NCBI RefSeq assembly: GCF_000421585.1 | Contig: NZ_ATXH01000001.1 | Span: 62,001-126,000 of the forward strand | Source of the DNA: Thermodesulfatator atlanticus DSM 21156 | Lineage (GTDB): Bacteria > Desulfobacterota > Thermodesulfobacteria > Thermodesulfobacteriales > Thermodesulfatatoraceae | Length of the DNA stretch: 64,000 nucleotides | Direction: 5' to 3' | Shown here: in pieces, positions 26,482 to 35,240 of the stretch | How positions within the stretch are numbered: the first letter of the stretch is position 1 | Layout of the letters: each line of letters begins with the position of its first letter | Translations under genes and position numbers: made by a program | The notes under the pieces: model-generated | Seen by the model: only the letters and a program-made list of their open reading frames with translations | The model's database searches: none | What the model was told of the DNA's origin: nothing

Positions 26482-26725
26482 TTCCGCTATCCATTTTGAT
26501 AACCGGACAGGTCATGGTGTGCTGAATATAGTCAATGCTTTGAAGTTTACGAATTACCATTTCTGACAAGGCATCGTGGTCTTCAGTTTCTACTTCGGCG
26601 ATGATGTCGTATGGGCCCATGATGATGTCAAGTCTTTTAACTTCAGGCATATGCCGCAGGGTTTCAGCCACTTCAGAGGTTTTGCCTATCTGGGTATTGA
26701 TAAGGATGTATGCTTTAAGTGCCAT
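26474..26725 (-). CDS. Stand-alone Lrp/AsnC ligand-binding (RAM) domain protein
   Basis: This 83-residue protein consists only of the RAM effector domain of Lrp/AsnC regulators (AYILINTQIGK..EVAETLRHM, GPYDIIAEVET, ...HTMTCPVIK). The DNA-binding half is absent. Single RAM proteins form oligomeric rings and may bind amino acids; the role here is unknown. It overlaps the upstream response-regulator gene by 11 bp. Confidence 0.88.
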   Translation of the reverse strand: MALKAYILINTQIGKTSEVAETLRHMPEVKRLDIIMGPYDIIAEVETEDHDALSEMVIRKLQSIDYIQHTMTCPVIKMDSGTN

Positions 26726-27095
26726 CTTCTCCTCCCTTGGAAAGCAGGCTTTCCAGAAGATCTAACATTTTTTGGTGGTCAAGGGGCTTTGAAAGCACCG
26801 CATCTGCTTCTCTTTCTTGGGCGAGATTTGCTACTTCTTCTCCGTAACCGGTAATGGCCACTACAGGGATATCGGGTTTTTCGCGCTTTATTACCGTAAT
26901 TATTCCGATACCGCTCACGTAAGGCATGGTAATGTCGGTGATAACCAGGTCGAATTCTTCTTTTTTCAGTTTTTCAAGGCCTTTTAAGCCGTCTTCTGCT
27001 TTTTCGACCTGGTATTGGCCTTTCAGTATTAAAAAATCTGCTAAATTTTCACGGAGGGTATCGTCATCTTCGATGAGTAAAATTTTCTTGGCCAT
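26715..27095 (-). CDS. Single-domain response regulator
   Basis: This 126-residue CheY-like receiver has IEDDDTL at the start, phospho-acceptor Asp in ITDITMP near 55, Thr in ITGYG near 84 and Lys in SKPLD near 103. It has no output domain and no adjacent kinase. It is co-transcribed with the stand-alone RAM-domain gene (overlapping ends) and divergent from the 5-FCL gene, with 58 bp between the starts. Confidence 0.9.
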   Translation of the reverse strand: MAKKILLIEDDDTLRENLADFLILKGQYQVEKAEDGLKGLEKLKKEEFDLVITDITMPYVSGIGIITVIKREKPDIPVVAITGYGEEVANLAQEREADAVLSKPLDHQKMLDLLESLLSKGGEDGT

Positions 27096-27153
27096 TTTGG
27101 AACCTTCCTGTTATTTACTTATTGCTTTAGCAAAATATTTAAGGGAGTGCAAA

Positions 27154-27735
27154 TTGGTTCAAGATATTTCAAATTATAAAAAAACACTGCGCAAAAAAAT
27201 ATTGGCCAAAAGAAACGCGCTTTCCAAGCAAAGAAGAAAGGAATTTTCCGAAAAAATCAAAAATTATCTTTTAAAAAGTCCCTATTACTTGAAATCACAA
27301 AAAATTCTGTTTTATGCCTCCTTTGGAAGCGAAGTAGAAACCTTTGAAATGATAAAAGAAGCTTTGGCCCAGGGAAAGGAAGTCTACCTTCCTAAAACTT
27401 ACGTTTCTCAGAAAAAATTGCGCCTTTTTCGCGTAAATAGTTTGAAAGAACTGAAAAAAGGCGCTTATGGCATTCTTGAACCCGAAGAAGAAAAGCAAGA
27501 AATCTCACCCGAAGAGCTCGATTTAATCATTTTACCTGGAGTTGCCTTTGACAAAAAAGGGGGAAGGCTGGGATACGGCGGAGGTTTTTACGACAGGCTC
27601 TTAGAGCAAGCCCCTCAGGCTATCAAGGTTGCCCTTGGCTTTGGTTGCCAGTTATGTGATGAGCTTCCCCTTGAAGCACATGATGTCCCTGCTGATGTCA
27701 TTATTACCGAAGAAGGATTACACGAAATCTTTTAG
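27154..27735 (+). CDS. 5-formyltetrahydrofolate cyclo-ligase
   Basis: This 193-residue enzyme converts 5-formyl-THF to 5,10-methenyl-THF using ATP. It shows the N-terminal KKTLRKKILAKRNAL, a central strand-helix region (ILFYASFGSEVET) and the catalytic loop LPGVAFDKKGGRLGYGGGFYDRLL. The frame is open back to 26926, but that part lies antisense to the receiver gene. The TTG at 27154, with AAGGGAG 6 bp upstream, gives the family length. The 3' end overlaps the convergent K+ channel gene. Confidence 0.92.
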   Translation: MVQDISNYKKTLRKKILAKRNALSKQRRKEFSEKIKNYLLKSPYYLKSQKILFYASFGSEVETFEMIKEALAQGKEVYLPKTYVSQKKLRLFRVNSLKELKKGAYGILEPEEEKQEISPEELDLIILPGVAFDKKGGRLGYGGGFYDRLLEQAPQAIKVALGFGCQLCDELPLEAHDVPADVIITEEGLHEIF

Positions 27736-28728
27736 CCGTTTTTGGCCTGAGGCAAGCTCTTCTAAGCGTGCAAGGCCTTTTCTATCTCCTAAGGCCACCA
27801 CGACGTCTCCAGCCTCAAAAACATATTCTGGTGGAGGATTAAAAATCATTTCTCCGGTGGCTTTTTTAATAGCAAGAACAATTACCCCTGAGATTTGTTT
27901 TATTTGGCTATTTAATAAATTTTTGGCTACTAAGTCAGATTTCTCAGAGATTCGGACTTCTTCCAACTGAAGCTCAAGGTGTTCCTCAGGGGTGACCAGT
28001 TCTAAAAAGTCTGTGACTGCAGGGCGCAAGATGGTAAGCGCCATGCGCCTTGCTCCTATGAGATAAGGCGAGACAACTTTGTCGGACCCTGCCCTTTTTA
28101 GTTTTTTCTCAACGTGTTCTTCATCTGCACGGGCAATAATGAATAGTTTGGGATTCAAGCTTCGGGCAGTAAGAGTGATATAGACGTTATCAGCATCAGA
28201 GCGCAAAACCGAAACCAGACCTTTGGCCCTATTGATACCCGCTTTCTTTAAGACTTCTTCTTGGGTGGCGTCTCCTTCAAGAAACAGGAATCCCTCTTTT
28301 TCAATCTCTTCTACGGTTTCGTGATCCTTTTCAACTACTACAAACGGAACTTCTTTGGCAATCATGCGGCAAATATGCCTTCCGATGCGGCCGTAACCAC
28401 AAATAATGTAGTGATCGTGGAGAGTCTCAAGCTTGGCTTCTAGCCGTTTGCGGCCCAGAAAATCTTGCAACTGGCCGGAGACAATGGTTTCCGTAAGCAT
28501 GGTAAACACGTAAAAAGCAGTACCCACGCCGGCAAAGATTAGCAAAGAGGTGAAAATGCGCCCTTCAAAAGAAAGGGGGTGGACCTCCATATAACCAACG
28601 GTAGAAAGGGTAATGATGGTCATGTAAAAAGCATCAAAAAGGCCCCACCCCTCTATTACGATATAACCAATTGTTCCAATAACTATAACCAGAGTTAATA
28701 AAAACAAAGAAAACGCAAGTTTTCTCAT
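27718..28728 (-). CDS. Two-helix K+ channel with RCK domains
   Basis: This 336-residue channel subunit has two membrane helices (about 5-25 and 60-85) around a pore loop with TLSTVGYMEV. A TrkA-N Rossmann domain (HYIICGYGRIGRHI, about 107-230) and a TrkA-C domain (about 250-330) follow. The architecture is that of MthK-type ligand-gated K+ channels. The selectivity filter keeps TVGY, but the usual GD is replaced by ME. A 5-bp gap separates it from pgi upstream. Confidence 0.88.
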   Translation of the reverse strand: MRKLAFSLFLLTLVIVIGTIGYIVIEGWGLFDAFYMTIITLSTVGYMEVHPLSFEGRIFTSLLIFAGVGTAFYVFTMLTETIVSGQLQDFLGRKRLEAKLETLHDHYIICGYGRIGRHICRMIAKEVPFVVVEKDHETVEEIEKEGFLFLEGDATQEEVLKKAGINRAKGLVSVLRSDADNVYITLTARSLNPKLFIIARADEEHVEKKLKRAGSDKVVSPYLIGARRMALTILRPAVTDFLELVTPEEHLELQLEEVRISEKSDLVAKNLLNSQIKQISGVIVLAIKKATGEMIFNPPPEYVFEAGDVVVALGDRKGLARLEELASGQKRLKDFV

Positions 28729-28733
28729 ACTTG

Positions 28734-30443
28734 TTAGTTTTCCTCGTCAGTAAGCCTTGTGACTTCTTCCATGAGATTATAAAACTTTTTCAGTTCCAGT
28801 TTATAGTTTTCGGTAAGATGTATGTGAATAACAGGCCGTTCATCTTCAGCCAGGGCTTGGAAATCGCCATAGGCCTGGGCAAACTGAAGATCCCAGAAGG
28901 TGAAGCCGAACTCAGGGATAAGCTGATCTTCCTTGCGGCCTTTACGGGTAAAAATAACAAAGCGCCCTGACCGTGGGCCGCCTTTAAAGAGTTGACCAAT
29001 AGAATGCAAATACCTGGGGCCAAAGCCCATAATGGTTGAGCACTGGCGCCTTCCACGTAACAAAGTCCGCAGGTCGGTAAAGATTTCTTCTATTTCAGTA
29101 TCGTAGGGCAAAAAGGGTAAAAAGGCGAAATACCCCCAGGGTGGGGTCTCATAAAGAAACTTTTTGAGCACTGCCCTTAAACGGGGATATTGAACCTTAA
29201 GACCGCCAGCGTAAAGAAAACCAACCTCAAGGTCATCGTCCACATAGAATTCTACGGGGAAATTCCCTGTTTGTTTAAAGGTTTCAAGGACTTCTTTGGT
29301 TTTATTTTTGGCCCTGATGACATCTGGTTCATCAAAGGGGTTTAAGCCAAGCCAGACTCCGCAAAGGGCCACAGCAAGTTCCCAGCGAAAACACTCAGCG
29401 CCAAGATCATAGCGATCAGGAAGCCAGTAAAGCTTAAGCGGAAATCCTGCTTCTTTTAAGTCGGAAAAAAGCCGACGATATAGATCCTGACGCCCCCTTA
29501 AACCCAAATAAACAAAAATGCGATCCGGACCATAAACAGTCGGAGAACCAGGGGTTTCACCTACCACAGGAATAATTCCAGTGAATTCTTTGCCAAGGCT
29601 TTCGGCAACCAGTTGTTCTATCCAGAGAGAAAAGGGCCTGAGCAGAGGGTCTGCAAGGATAGTGAGTTTATCTTGTCCTAAGAAAAAGCGCTCTGCCAGG
29701 TACTCAGAAAGCCAGGCTGCTGGGTTATATTCCCAGGGGATGTCAGGAGAGCAGCTTTGTTGCATTTCTTCAGCACTTTCAAGGAATTTTTCAACTTGAA
29801 GCCCCATAAGCGCTGCAGGTAAAAGCCCAACAAAGGTAAGTGCGGCATAACGGCCGCCTATGTCTTTAGGGTTCAGAAAAACACCGCAAAAGTTTTTCTC
29901 TTGGGCCTCTAAATGAAGAGGGGTGCCTTCGTCGGTTATGGCGGCAAAATTTTCTCCGGGGTTTTCTTTAAGAGCTTTAACTTTTTCCCAAAAATAGCGA
30001 AAATGAGCGGTGGTTTCGATGGTAGTGCCTGACTTGCTGGCAATAATGAAAAGGGTTTTGGCTAAATCACATTCTTTTTCAACTTTTTCTATTTCTTCGG
30101 GGTCAGTGGTGTCAATAACGTGAAAAGCTGGCCAACCAGGCTCTGGTCCAAATATTTTGCTCAGCGCTAAAGGAAAAAGGCTTGAGCCCCCCATGCCACA
30201 GAGGATTACTTTTTGGAATTTTTCCTTGGCCTTTGAAGCAAATTCTTTTATTGCTGGCAAATGAGGGCGCATTCTTTGTGGGGCATCAACCCAGCCAAGT
30301 CTTTCTTTGATTTTTTCTTGTGCTTCTTCGGGTAAAGGGAACACCGAGGGATCTTTGGCAAGAATGCGTGCCAGGATGTCTTTTTTTTCTTCTTCCGTGA
30401 GCTTTGAAGGACGCAACATTTTTCTGGAATCTTGAGAACCCAT
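28734..30443 (-). CDS. pgi: Glucose-6-phosphate isomerase
   Basis: This 569-residue SIS-fold enzyme is of the type fused to transaldolase in some thermophiles and otherwise annotated as Pgi. The first SIS domain has ILCGMGGSSLFPLALS and SKSGTTIETTAHF. GGRYAALTFVGLLPAAL is the PGI signature region. A second SIS domain holds VGETPGSPTVYGPD, and a C-terminal region has GFGPRYLHSIGQLFKGGP. It interconverts glucose-6-P and fructose-6-P. AAAGGAGG lies just before the ATG. It works with the glucokinase at 19872. Confidence 0.9.
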   Translation of the reverse strand: MGSQDSRKMLRPSKLTEEEKKDILARILAKDPSVFPLPEEAQEKIKERLGWVDAPQRMRPHLPAIKEFASKAKEKFQKVILCGMGGSSLFPLALSKIFGPEPGWPAFHVIDTTDPEEIEKVEKECDLAKTLFIIASKSGTTIETTAHFRYFWEKVKALKENPGENFAAITDEGTPLHLEAQEKNFCGVFLNPKDIGGRYAALTFVGLLPAALMGLQVEKFLESAEEMQQSCSPDIPWEYNPAAWLSEYLAERFFLGQDKLTILADPLLRPFSLWIEQLVAESLGKEFTGIIPVVGETPGSPTVYGPDRIFVYLGLRGRQDLYRRLFSDLKEAGFPLKLYWLPDRYDLGAECFRWELAVALCGVWLGLNPFDEPDVIRAKNKTKEVLETFKQTGNFPVEFYVDDDLEVGFLYAGGLKVQYPRLRAVLKKFLYETPPWGYFAFLPFLPYDTEIEEIFTDLRTLLRGRRQCSTIMGFGPRYLHSIGQLFKGGPRSGRFVIFTRKGRKEDQLIPEFGFTFWDLQFAQAYGDFQALAEDERPVIHIHLTENYKLELKKFYNLMEEVTRLTDEEN

Positions 30444-30552
30444 ATTAACCTCCTTTTATTTTAAACGCCTAAAAAGCGCTTAGTTCAAAAACAAAAGAAC
30501 TAAAGCCCATTTTTGGTCTAAAGCAGTTTTATAATAGCAAGAATACTTAAAG

Positions 30553-30571
30553 CAAGCCTTAAAAAGGCTTG
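30553..30571 (+). promoter_or_regulatory. Small hairpin followed by T-run in a divergent leader
   Basis: CAAGCCTT AAA AAGGCTTG followed by GCTTTTT lies in the 162-bp gap between pgi and the zinc-ribbon gene, 35 bp before the latter. No rightward gene ends upstream of it, so it may be an attenuator or an operator, not a terminator. Confidence 0.3.
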
Positions 30572-30605
30572 GCTTTTTGATAAAGAGAAGTTAAGTTGTA
30601 TTTCA

Positions 30606-30908
30606 ATGCAGGGAGAAACTAAATCAACCAAAAGACCAGGGGTTAAAAAACGCTTTATTATTAACAAAAGGGCCCCTTTTTATGGGGGAACAAACCGCAT
30701 TTTTTGTCCTGTATGCGGAAATGACGAAGACTTTTGGGAACACGCTGAAGGTGTCACCATTAAAACCCGCTATATCCAAAACGAAGACGGAAGTTTTACC
30801 CCTGTAGCAGACGACACCCAGGTCTTTGGCGAGATAAAGTTTATTTGTGGCAAATGTGGGGCTGATCTTTCCGAATACCATAAACAATTCCTTGAGATGC
30901 TCTTTTGA
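30606..30908 (+). CDS. Small zinc-ribbon protein
   Basis: This 100-residue basic protein has Cys pairs CPVC (about 38-41) and CGKC (about 83-86), separated by a beta-rich stretch, as in a zinc ribbon. An N-terminal Lys/Arg-rich segment may bind nucleic acid. No family is recognised. The stop TGA overlaps the next ATG (TGATG), so its product is probably made in step with the ATP-grasp protein. Confidence 0.65.
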   Translation: MQGETKSTKRPGVKKRFIINKRAPFYGGTNRIFCPVCGNDEDFWEHAEGVTIKTRYIQNEDGSFTPVADDTQVFGEIKFICGKCGADLSEYHKQFLEMLF

Positions 30909-31699
30909 TGCGCCCGCCATGGGTTATTCTCTCAAATAGAACTTTTCGAAAGCTTTATCATGAGCTTAAAGCAGGAGATTTCATCTTAGGAAGGCTCTCC
31001 GTTAAATTTGGCGAAGAATTTCTCTTTACAGACCTTCAGGCAAGAGGCATTAAAGCCTATCCTTCTTTTCTTTCCCAGTACCTTGCCAGGTCCAAATGTT
31101 TTCAGACGCTGGTTTACTCTAATGAAATGCTTCCTGGTACGCGTCTCATAAGAGACCGGCACGATTTAATCAGGGCTGTTAACGAATATGGCGCTTCAGG
31201 GGTTAAAAAAGTTGTTCTTAAACAAGATCGTTATAATTGCGGGCTGGGGGTTCATATTTTTGAAAATATCGAAAATGTTTTTAATTTTGCTACTTTCGGA
31301 AACTTGAGCTTTCCCTTTGTGCTCCAGCCTTTTATGCCAAATATTGCCGATGTGAGAGTTATCATCTTAGGAGATTATCTCGAGGCTTACATGCGCAAAA
31401 ACCCTTATAATTTTCGCAACAATCTTTTCTTTGGTGGTGAAGCAAGACCGTATCAACTCTCTGAAGAAGAATATTCCTTTTGTCAAAGGGTCATGGAGAG
31501 AGGAAAGTTCCCTTTTGCCCACATAGACCTCATGATTACCCAAGAAGGAAGGTTTTATCTCTCAGAGATAAACCTTCGGGGAGGTCTAAAAGGCGCGTGC
31601 ATTAAAGGCAAGACTTACGAACAAAAAGTAAATGCCCTTCACGAAAAAGCCCTAAAAGCCTTTCTTGAAGAAAATCCCGGGGCGAAAATTTTTGATTGA
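30908..31699 (+). CDS. ATP-grasp (RimK/glutathione-synthetase-like) ligase
   Basis: This 263-residue protein has an N-terminal region ending in ARSKCFQTLVYSN. The ATP-grasp core follows: KKVVLKQDRYNCGLGVHIF for the nucleotide loop, VLQPFMPNIADVRVIILGDYLEAYMRK, and the metal-binding FAHIDLMI..GRFYLSEINLRGGLKGA. The Glu and Asn of SEINLRGG are the usual Mg ligands. Such enzymes join a carboxylate to an amine; the substrate is unknown. The partner zinc-ribbon protein could be the acceptor (speculation). The ATG at 30908 overlaps the upstream stop. Confidence 0.75.
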   Translation: MRPPWVILSNRTFRKLYHELKAGDFILGRLSVKFGEEFLFTDLQARGIKAYPSFLSQYLARSKCFQTLVYSNEMLPGTRLIRDRHDLIRAVNEYGASGVKKVVLKQDRYNCGLGVHIFENIENVFNFATFGNLSFPFVLQPFMPNIADVRVIILGDYLEAYMRKNPYNFRNNLFFGGEARPYQLSEEEYSFCQRVMERGKFPFAHIDLMITQEGRFYLSEINLRGGLKGACIKGKTYEQKVNALHEKALKAFLEENPGAKIFD

Positions 31700-31780
31700 T
31701 TTAAAACTTCTTGAAATACTTTTCAAAATTTTAAACCACAAAAGCCTTGCAAGCTAAAATGCTTTGTTTATGTTTAAGGC

Positions 31781-32161
31781 ATGCTTCCCAAGGCAACACG
31801 TAAAGAACCTGTATTATTTCAAACGAGCACCGGGCTCATGATGGGGCTTGTGTGTTACCACCATGGCATGGAAACCCTTTCTTTTGTGCTTGAGAAAAGA
31901 GAATTTTTCGATCTTGAGTGGCCTGCTTTAGTTGCTATTGATGCCCAGGGGTGGCATCCTATTCCCCTTGGCCTGGAATATGTCGTTATGCAGCGTGCTA
32001 ATATTATCTGGTATACCACCCAACTTCCAGAGCCCCTGGTAAGTCAATACAGGGAAAGGCTTCCCATTAGGCCGGATTCTCCGCCAGAGCCCCCTACTCC
32101 ACCGCAGCCTCCAAAATCAAAAAAAGAAAAGATCGTCCGTTTTCCGGGGTTTAAAAAATGA
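31781..32161 (+). CDS. Hypothetical protein with proline-rich tail
   Basis: This 126-residue protein has no recognised family. The first 85 residues look like a small alpha/beta domain ([19 protein letters not shown]). A Pro-rich segment ([11 protein letters not shown]) and a basic end ([15 protein letters not shown]) follow. There is no signal peptide or membrane helix. The stop overlaps the rpe start by 4 bp (ATGA), so it is probably translated with rpe. Confidence 0.6.
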   Translation: MLPKATRKEPVLFQTSTGLMMGLVCYHHGMETLSFVLEKREFFDLEWPALVAIDAQGWHPIPLGLEYVVMQRANIIWYTTQLPEPLVSQYRERLPIRPDSPPEPPTPPQPPKSKKEKIVRFPGFKK

Positions 32162-32826
32162 TCAAAATTGCGCCTTCCATACTTTCAGCTGATTTTGGCA
32201 AATTAGCTGAAGAAGTAGCCGCTGTTACACAAGCAGGCGCCGACGTGATCCATATCGACGTTATGGACGGACACTTTGTTCCCAATATTACCTTTGGCCC
32301 GGTAGTAATTAAATCGATAAGAGAGGCCTCGCCTCTGCCTTTTGACGTACATCTTATGATTTCAAACCCTGATGCCTATCTTGAAGCCTTTGCTGAAGCG
32401 GGAGCAGATTGGATTTCGGTTCACGTTGAAGCGGTAACGCACCTTCACCGTACAATATCTCGCATAAAAGAACTGGGTAAAAAGGCTGGCGTTGTTTTGA
32501 ATCCCGCGACTCCTCTTGAATCTATTGATTACATCCTGGAAGACGTTGACTTTGTACTCATTATGAGTGTTAACCCGGGCTTTGGGGGGCAAAGTTTTAT
32601 TCCTTCAGCCCTTAGAAAAATCCGCACTTTAAAAGAAACCATAAAGGCCAGAGGCTTAAATATCCCTATCCAGGTTGACGGAGGAGTAAACCTTAATACG
32701 ATAACTGAAGTGGTAAGAGCCGGAGCAGATATAGTGGTGGCTGGGTCAGCAATCTTTGGTACAGAAGACTACCAAGCAACTATCAAGGCATTTCGTCAAA
32801 AAATTATCGAAACCTTAAGCATTTAA
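32158..32826 (+). CDS. rpe: Ribulose-phosphate 3-epimerase
   Basis: This 222-residue TIM-barrel enzyme interconverts ribulose-5-P and xylulose-5-P. It shows [13 protein letters not shown] at the start, [17 protein letters not shown] with metal His/Asp, [16 protein letters not shown] and QVDGGVN, all in their normal places. It belongs to the non-oxidative pentose phosphate pathway. It overlaps the preceding small gene. Confidence 0.97.
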   Translation: MIKIAPSILSADFGKLAEEVAAVTQAGADVIHIDVMDGHFVPNITFGPVVIKSIREASPLPFDVHLMISNPDAYLEAFAEAGADWISVHVEAVTHLHRTISRIKELGKKAGVVLNPATPLESIDYILEDVDFVLIMSVNPGFGGQSFIPSALRKIRTLKETIKARGLNIPIQVDGGVNLNTITEVVRAGADIVVAGSAIFGTEDYQATIKAFRQKIIETLSI

Positions 32827-32919
32827 AGCTTTCTTTCTACTAACTTTCTTTTCTTGTCCTTGCCTATTTTTGCATAATATTTTACAAATTCTTGAACCTT
32901 CTATTACAGGTAATCCTTT

Positions 32920-34329
32920 ATGAAGAAACCTTTTATCTTTTGTTTCATTATTCTATTTTTGTGTTCTTGTTCCCCTGAAAAAGAAATTCAGAAAAACCGT
33001 TTAGAACGTATTTTAGAGCGTGGTGAAATAAGAATTGTCACTTTGAACGGTCCCACTACTTATTATGAATACCGTGATGAGCCCTATGGTTTTGAATACG
33101 AGTTAGCAAAAGCCTTTGCTGATCATTTAGGGGTTAAGGCGCACTTCATAGTGAAAGACAATGTCTCTCAGGTACTTCAGGCTATTTCAGATGATGAAGC
33201 AGACCTTGCCGCAGCAGGCCTTACTATTACCCCGGAACGCAAAAAACATTTTCTTTTTAGTCTTCCTTATTATGAAGTTAAAGAACAGATAGTTTGCCGT
33301 AAAGGAAAGCCTTGTCCTAAAAATCCTTCTGACCTAACCTCACGATTACTGGTAGTGCCTAAAGATAGCAGCTACGAAGAAGCATTAGCAAGGTTAAAAA
33401 TCAAATATCCAAAGATTAAATGGCAAACTAATTCTGAGTTGAGTACTGAAGAGCTTTTAGAATTAGTTTGGAGAGGAAAAATAGACTGCGTGGTAGCAGA
33501 CTCTAATATTGTAGCTATAACCAGACGCTATTATCCAGAACTTTTAGTCTGCATGGATCTTGGTCCACCTGAAAAAATAGCTTGGATGATGCCTAAAGAT
33601 GCTTTGGAACTCAAGGCTAAAGTTGATGACTGGCTTAGAAATTATTTGAATACCCAGGATTTTGAGATTCTTGAGGAGAAGTATTACGGTTTTGTTGAAA
33701 TATTTGACTACGTTGATATTAAACGTTTTATAAGACGGATAAAAACGACCCTTCCACGTTATCTACCCCTTTTCCAGGAAGCTGCTAAAAAATATGGTTT
33801 TGACTGGACTCTTTTAGCAGCCATGGCCTATCAAGAATCCCATTGGAATCCTTATAGTCGAAGTCCTACCGGTGTCCGAGGCATTATGATGCTGACCTTG
33901 CACACTGCCCGTGAAATGGGAATTAAGAGCCGCCTTGATCCTGAGGCCAGTATTATGGGTGGGGCCAGGTATTTAGCAAAACTTCGACAGAGACTTCCCA
34001 AAGAAATTGAAGAACCTGATAGAGAAAGGTTTATGTTGGCAGCTTATAATGTTGGTTTAGGACATATCTTAGATGCTAGAGAGCTTGCCAAAGAGCTAGG
34101 TAAAGACCCCAATCGCTGGAGTGATGTAGCAGAGGTTTTACCTTTGCTCTCCAGAAAAAAATACTATCGCAAACTAAAACATGGTTATGCCAGGGGTTGG
34201 GAGCCAGTTATTTATGTTCAGCGAATAAGGAATTATCAAGACATCCTTCAACAGGTATTGGGTCTAAAAAAAACCGCGGTTTCTCGCCACTTATTAGATT
34301 TAGACGAAGAAATTGCCAAAAGGCAATAA
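32920..34329 (+). CDS. mltF: Membrane-bound lytic murein transglycosylase F
   Basis: This 469-residue protein has an N-terminal lipoprotein-like signal (LFLCSCSPE, Cys about 17). A periplasmic solute-binding-type domain follows (about 35-265; TYYEYRDEPYGFEYELAKAFA, DLAAAGLTITPER). A C-terminal lysozyme-like domain holds the catalytic Glu in AMAYQESHWNP and then SPTGVRGIMMLT and AAYNVGLGHI. This two-domain order is diagnostic of MltF, which cleaves peptidoglycan. The gene stands alone, with no clear operon partner. Confidence 0.93.
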   Translation: MKKPFIFCFIILFLCSCSPEKEIQKNRLERILERGEIRIVTLNGPTTYYEYRDEPYGFEYELAKAFADHLGVKAHFIVKDNVSQVLQAISDDEADLAAAGLTITPERKKHFLFSLPYYEVKEQIVCRKGKPCPKNPSDLTSRLLVVPKDSSYEEALARLKIKYPKIKWQTNSELSTEELLELVWRGKIDCVVADSNIVAITRRYYPELLVCMDLGPPEKIAWMMPKDALELKAKVDDWLRNYLNTQDFEILEEKYYGFVEIFDYVDIKRFIRRIKTTLPRYLPLFQEAAKKYGFDWTLLAAMAYQESHWNPYSRSPTGVRGIMMLTLHTAREMGIKSRLDPEASIMGGARYLAKLRQRLPKEIEEPDRERFMLAAYNVGLGHILDARELAKELGKDPNRWSDVAEVLPLLSRKKYYRKLKHGYARGWEPVIYVQRIRNYQDILQQVLGLKKTAVSRHLLDLDEEIAKRQ

Positions 34330-34338
34330 TATTCCAGC

Positions 34339-34381
34339 GAAACCTTTGCAAAATTAACGAGTTAGTTTTGCAAAAGGATCG
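34339..34381 (+). repeat. Decayed left part of the dispersed MITE-like element
   Basis: GAAACCTTTGCAAAATT matches the terminal repeat with one change, and the following stretch (AACGAG, TTTTGCAA, GGATC) tracks the left arm of complete copies. The hairpin arms and right terminus are not recognisable. Confidence 0.55.
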
Positions 34382-34433
34382 TAGGTATTCTTCCTCCCTG
34401 CACAACCGTTTTCGCAATTAAATTCCTACAACA

Positions 34434-34460
34434 TTGTCGAGCAATCAAAAATCGTCGATT
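34434..34460. promoter_or_regulatory. Candidate enhancer site upstream of sigma-54 promoter
   Basis: TTGTCGA (34434-34440) and the palindrome AATCGTCGATT (34450-34460) lie 40-66 bp upstream of the -24/-12 element. Related GTCGA/TCGAC half sites occur before the paralogous gene at 35293. The activator encoded at 37934 is the likely user (inference). Confidence 0.4.
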
Positions 34461-34499
34461 GATTTCTCCTGAAAAACTTTGAAAATAGCCAGAAAATTT

Positions 34500-34516
34500 T
34501 TGGCACCAGCCTTGCG
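34500..34516 (+). promoter_or_regulatory. Sigma-54 promoter
   Basis: TTGGCACCAGCCTTGCG matches the sigma-54 consensus almost perfectly: GG at 34502 and GC at 34514 with 10 bases between. It lies 37 bp upstream of the ATG at 34553. Confidence 0.8.
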
Positions 34517-34552
34517 TTCAAAAATTCTTTAAAAAATAAAGGAGGTTTAAAA

Positions 34553-34981
34553 ATGGAGAGATCAGGGAAATTATTAGGTTTATGGGTTTTGGCGGCTGTT
34601 TTGCTTTTGTACGGCTCTGTCTGGGCGGCAAATCAAGCTCCCCCCAATGCACCGTTGGTCCTTTCAGGAAACCCTATCACCATCTCCGGCAAAGTTAAGG
34701 CGGTCCCTGTTAAACCTAGTGAAGGCCTTGAAATTGAAACTGAAAACGGTGTTGTTACGATTTACGGCATAGGCCCTAGGTGGTTCTGGTCTCAGCGCGG
34801 AGTAACCTATCCCAAAGTGGGAGATGAAATTCAAGTAGAAGGTGTTGAAGTAACCTTGCCAAACGGAACAACTCGGATAGTGGCTACCAAAATTACTGTC
34901 TCAGGCAAGACAATTTTACTTCGCGGAGAAGACGGAAGGCCCTTGTGGAGAGGTGGCCCTAAAGGTGGGGCAAAGAAATAG
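34553..34981 (+). CDS. Small exported OB-fold-like protein
   Basis: This 142-residue protein has a signal peptide (cleavage after VWAAN, about 25). A single small beta-barrel-like domain (about 40-125) follows, with ITISGKVKAVP, VVTIYGIGPRWFW, VGDEIQVEGVEV and RIVATKITVSG. The strand pattern resembles an OB fold as in DUF5666 or YgiW-type periplasmic proteins; the exact family is uncertain. It is about 65% identical by eye to the product of 35293. It has its own sigma-54 promoter, GGAGG 9 bp before the ATG and a terminator after it. Confidence 0.75.
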   Translation: MERSGKLLGLWVLAAVLLLYGSVWAANQAPPNAPLVLSGNPITISGKVKAVPVKPSEGLEIETENGVVTIYGIGPRWFWSQRGVTYPKVGDEIQVEGVEVTLPNGTTRIVATKITVSGKTILLRGEDGRPLWRGGPKGGAKK

Positions 34982-34993
34982 TCCCTCCCTTAC

Positions 34994-35017
34994 GAGGCAG
35001 GCATACCAGCCTGCCTC
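34994..35017 (+). terminator. Rho-independent terminator
   Basis: GAGGCAGGC, a 6-base loop and GCCTGCCTC form a 9-bp stem followed by TTTCT. It lies 13 bp after the stop at 34981. The remaining part of the 311-bp gap to the next gene holds a repeat remnant, candidate activator sites and a sigma-54 promoter. Confidence 0.75.
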
Positions 35018-35084
35018 TTTCTAATCCTTTTCTTCCAGAATATTCATAGCATCAGGTCAATTGGCAAATCCATAGCTAACTCTG

Positions 35085-35131
35085 CGATCCGTTCCCATTT
35101 TTTGCGTTCCTAAAAATTAGGAACGGATGCC
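35085..35131. repeat. Decayed hairpin core of the MITE-like element
   Basis: CGATCCGTTCCCATTTT and the opposing AATTAGGAACGGATG are the two arms of the central hairpin of the dispersed element. The terminal repeats are not recognisable. It sits in the gap between two sigma-54-driven genes. Confidence 0.55.
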
Positions 35132-35165
35132 GGTCAACTCGTCTTTAAACTTCAGAACTATAAGT

Positions 35166-35200
35166 TCGACAAAAACGTCGACGAAGATATGGTTGTCGAA
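35166..35200. promoter_or_regulatory. Candidate enhancer site upstream of sigma-54 promoter
   Basis: TCGAC-AAAAAC-GTCGA (35166-35181) is an inverted repeat and TTGTCGAA follows at 35193-35200. The same GTCGA half sites appear before the promoter at 34500. The distance to the sigma-54 element is about 40-75 bp. Confidence 0.45.
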
Positions 35201-35240
35201 TCTGTAACCGTTCAATGCCTTTAAAATTAGCAATTTTGAT

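Noticed and set aside
26926-27153. Longer N-terminus for the 5-FCL protein
   Set aside because: This part is antisense to the receiver gene and has no family match; TTG 27154 has a good ribosome binding site.
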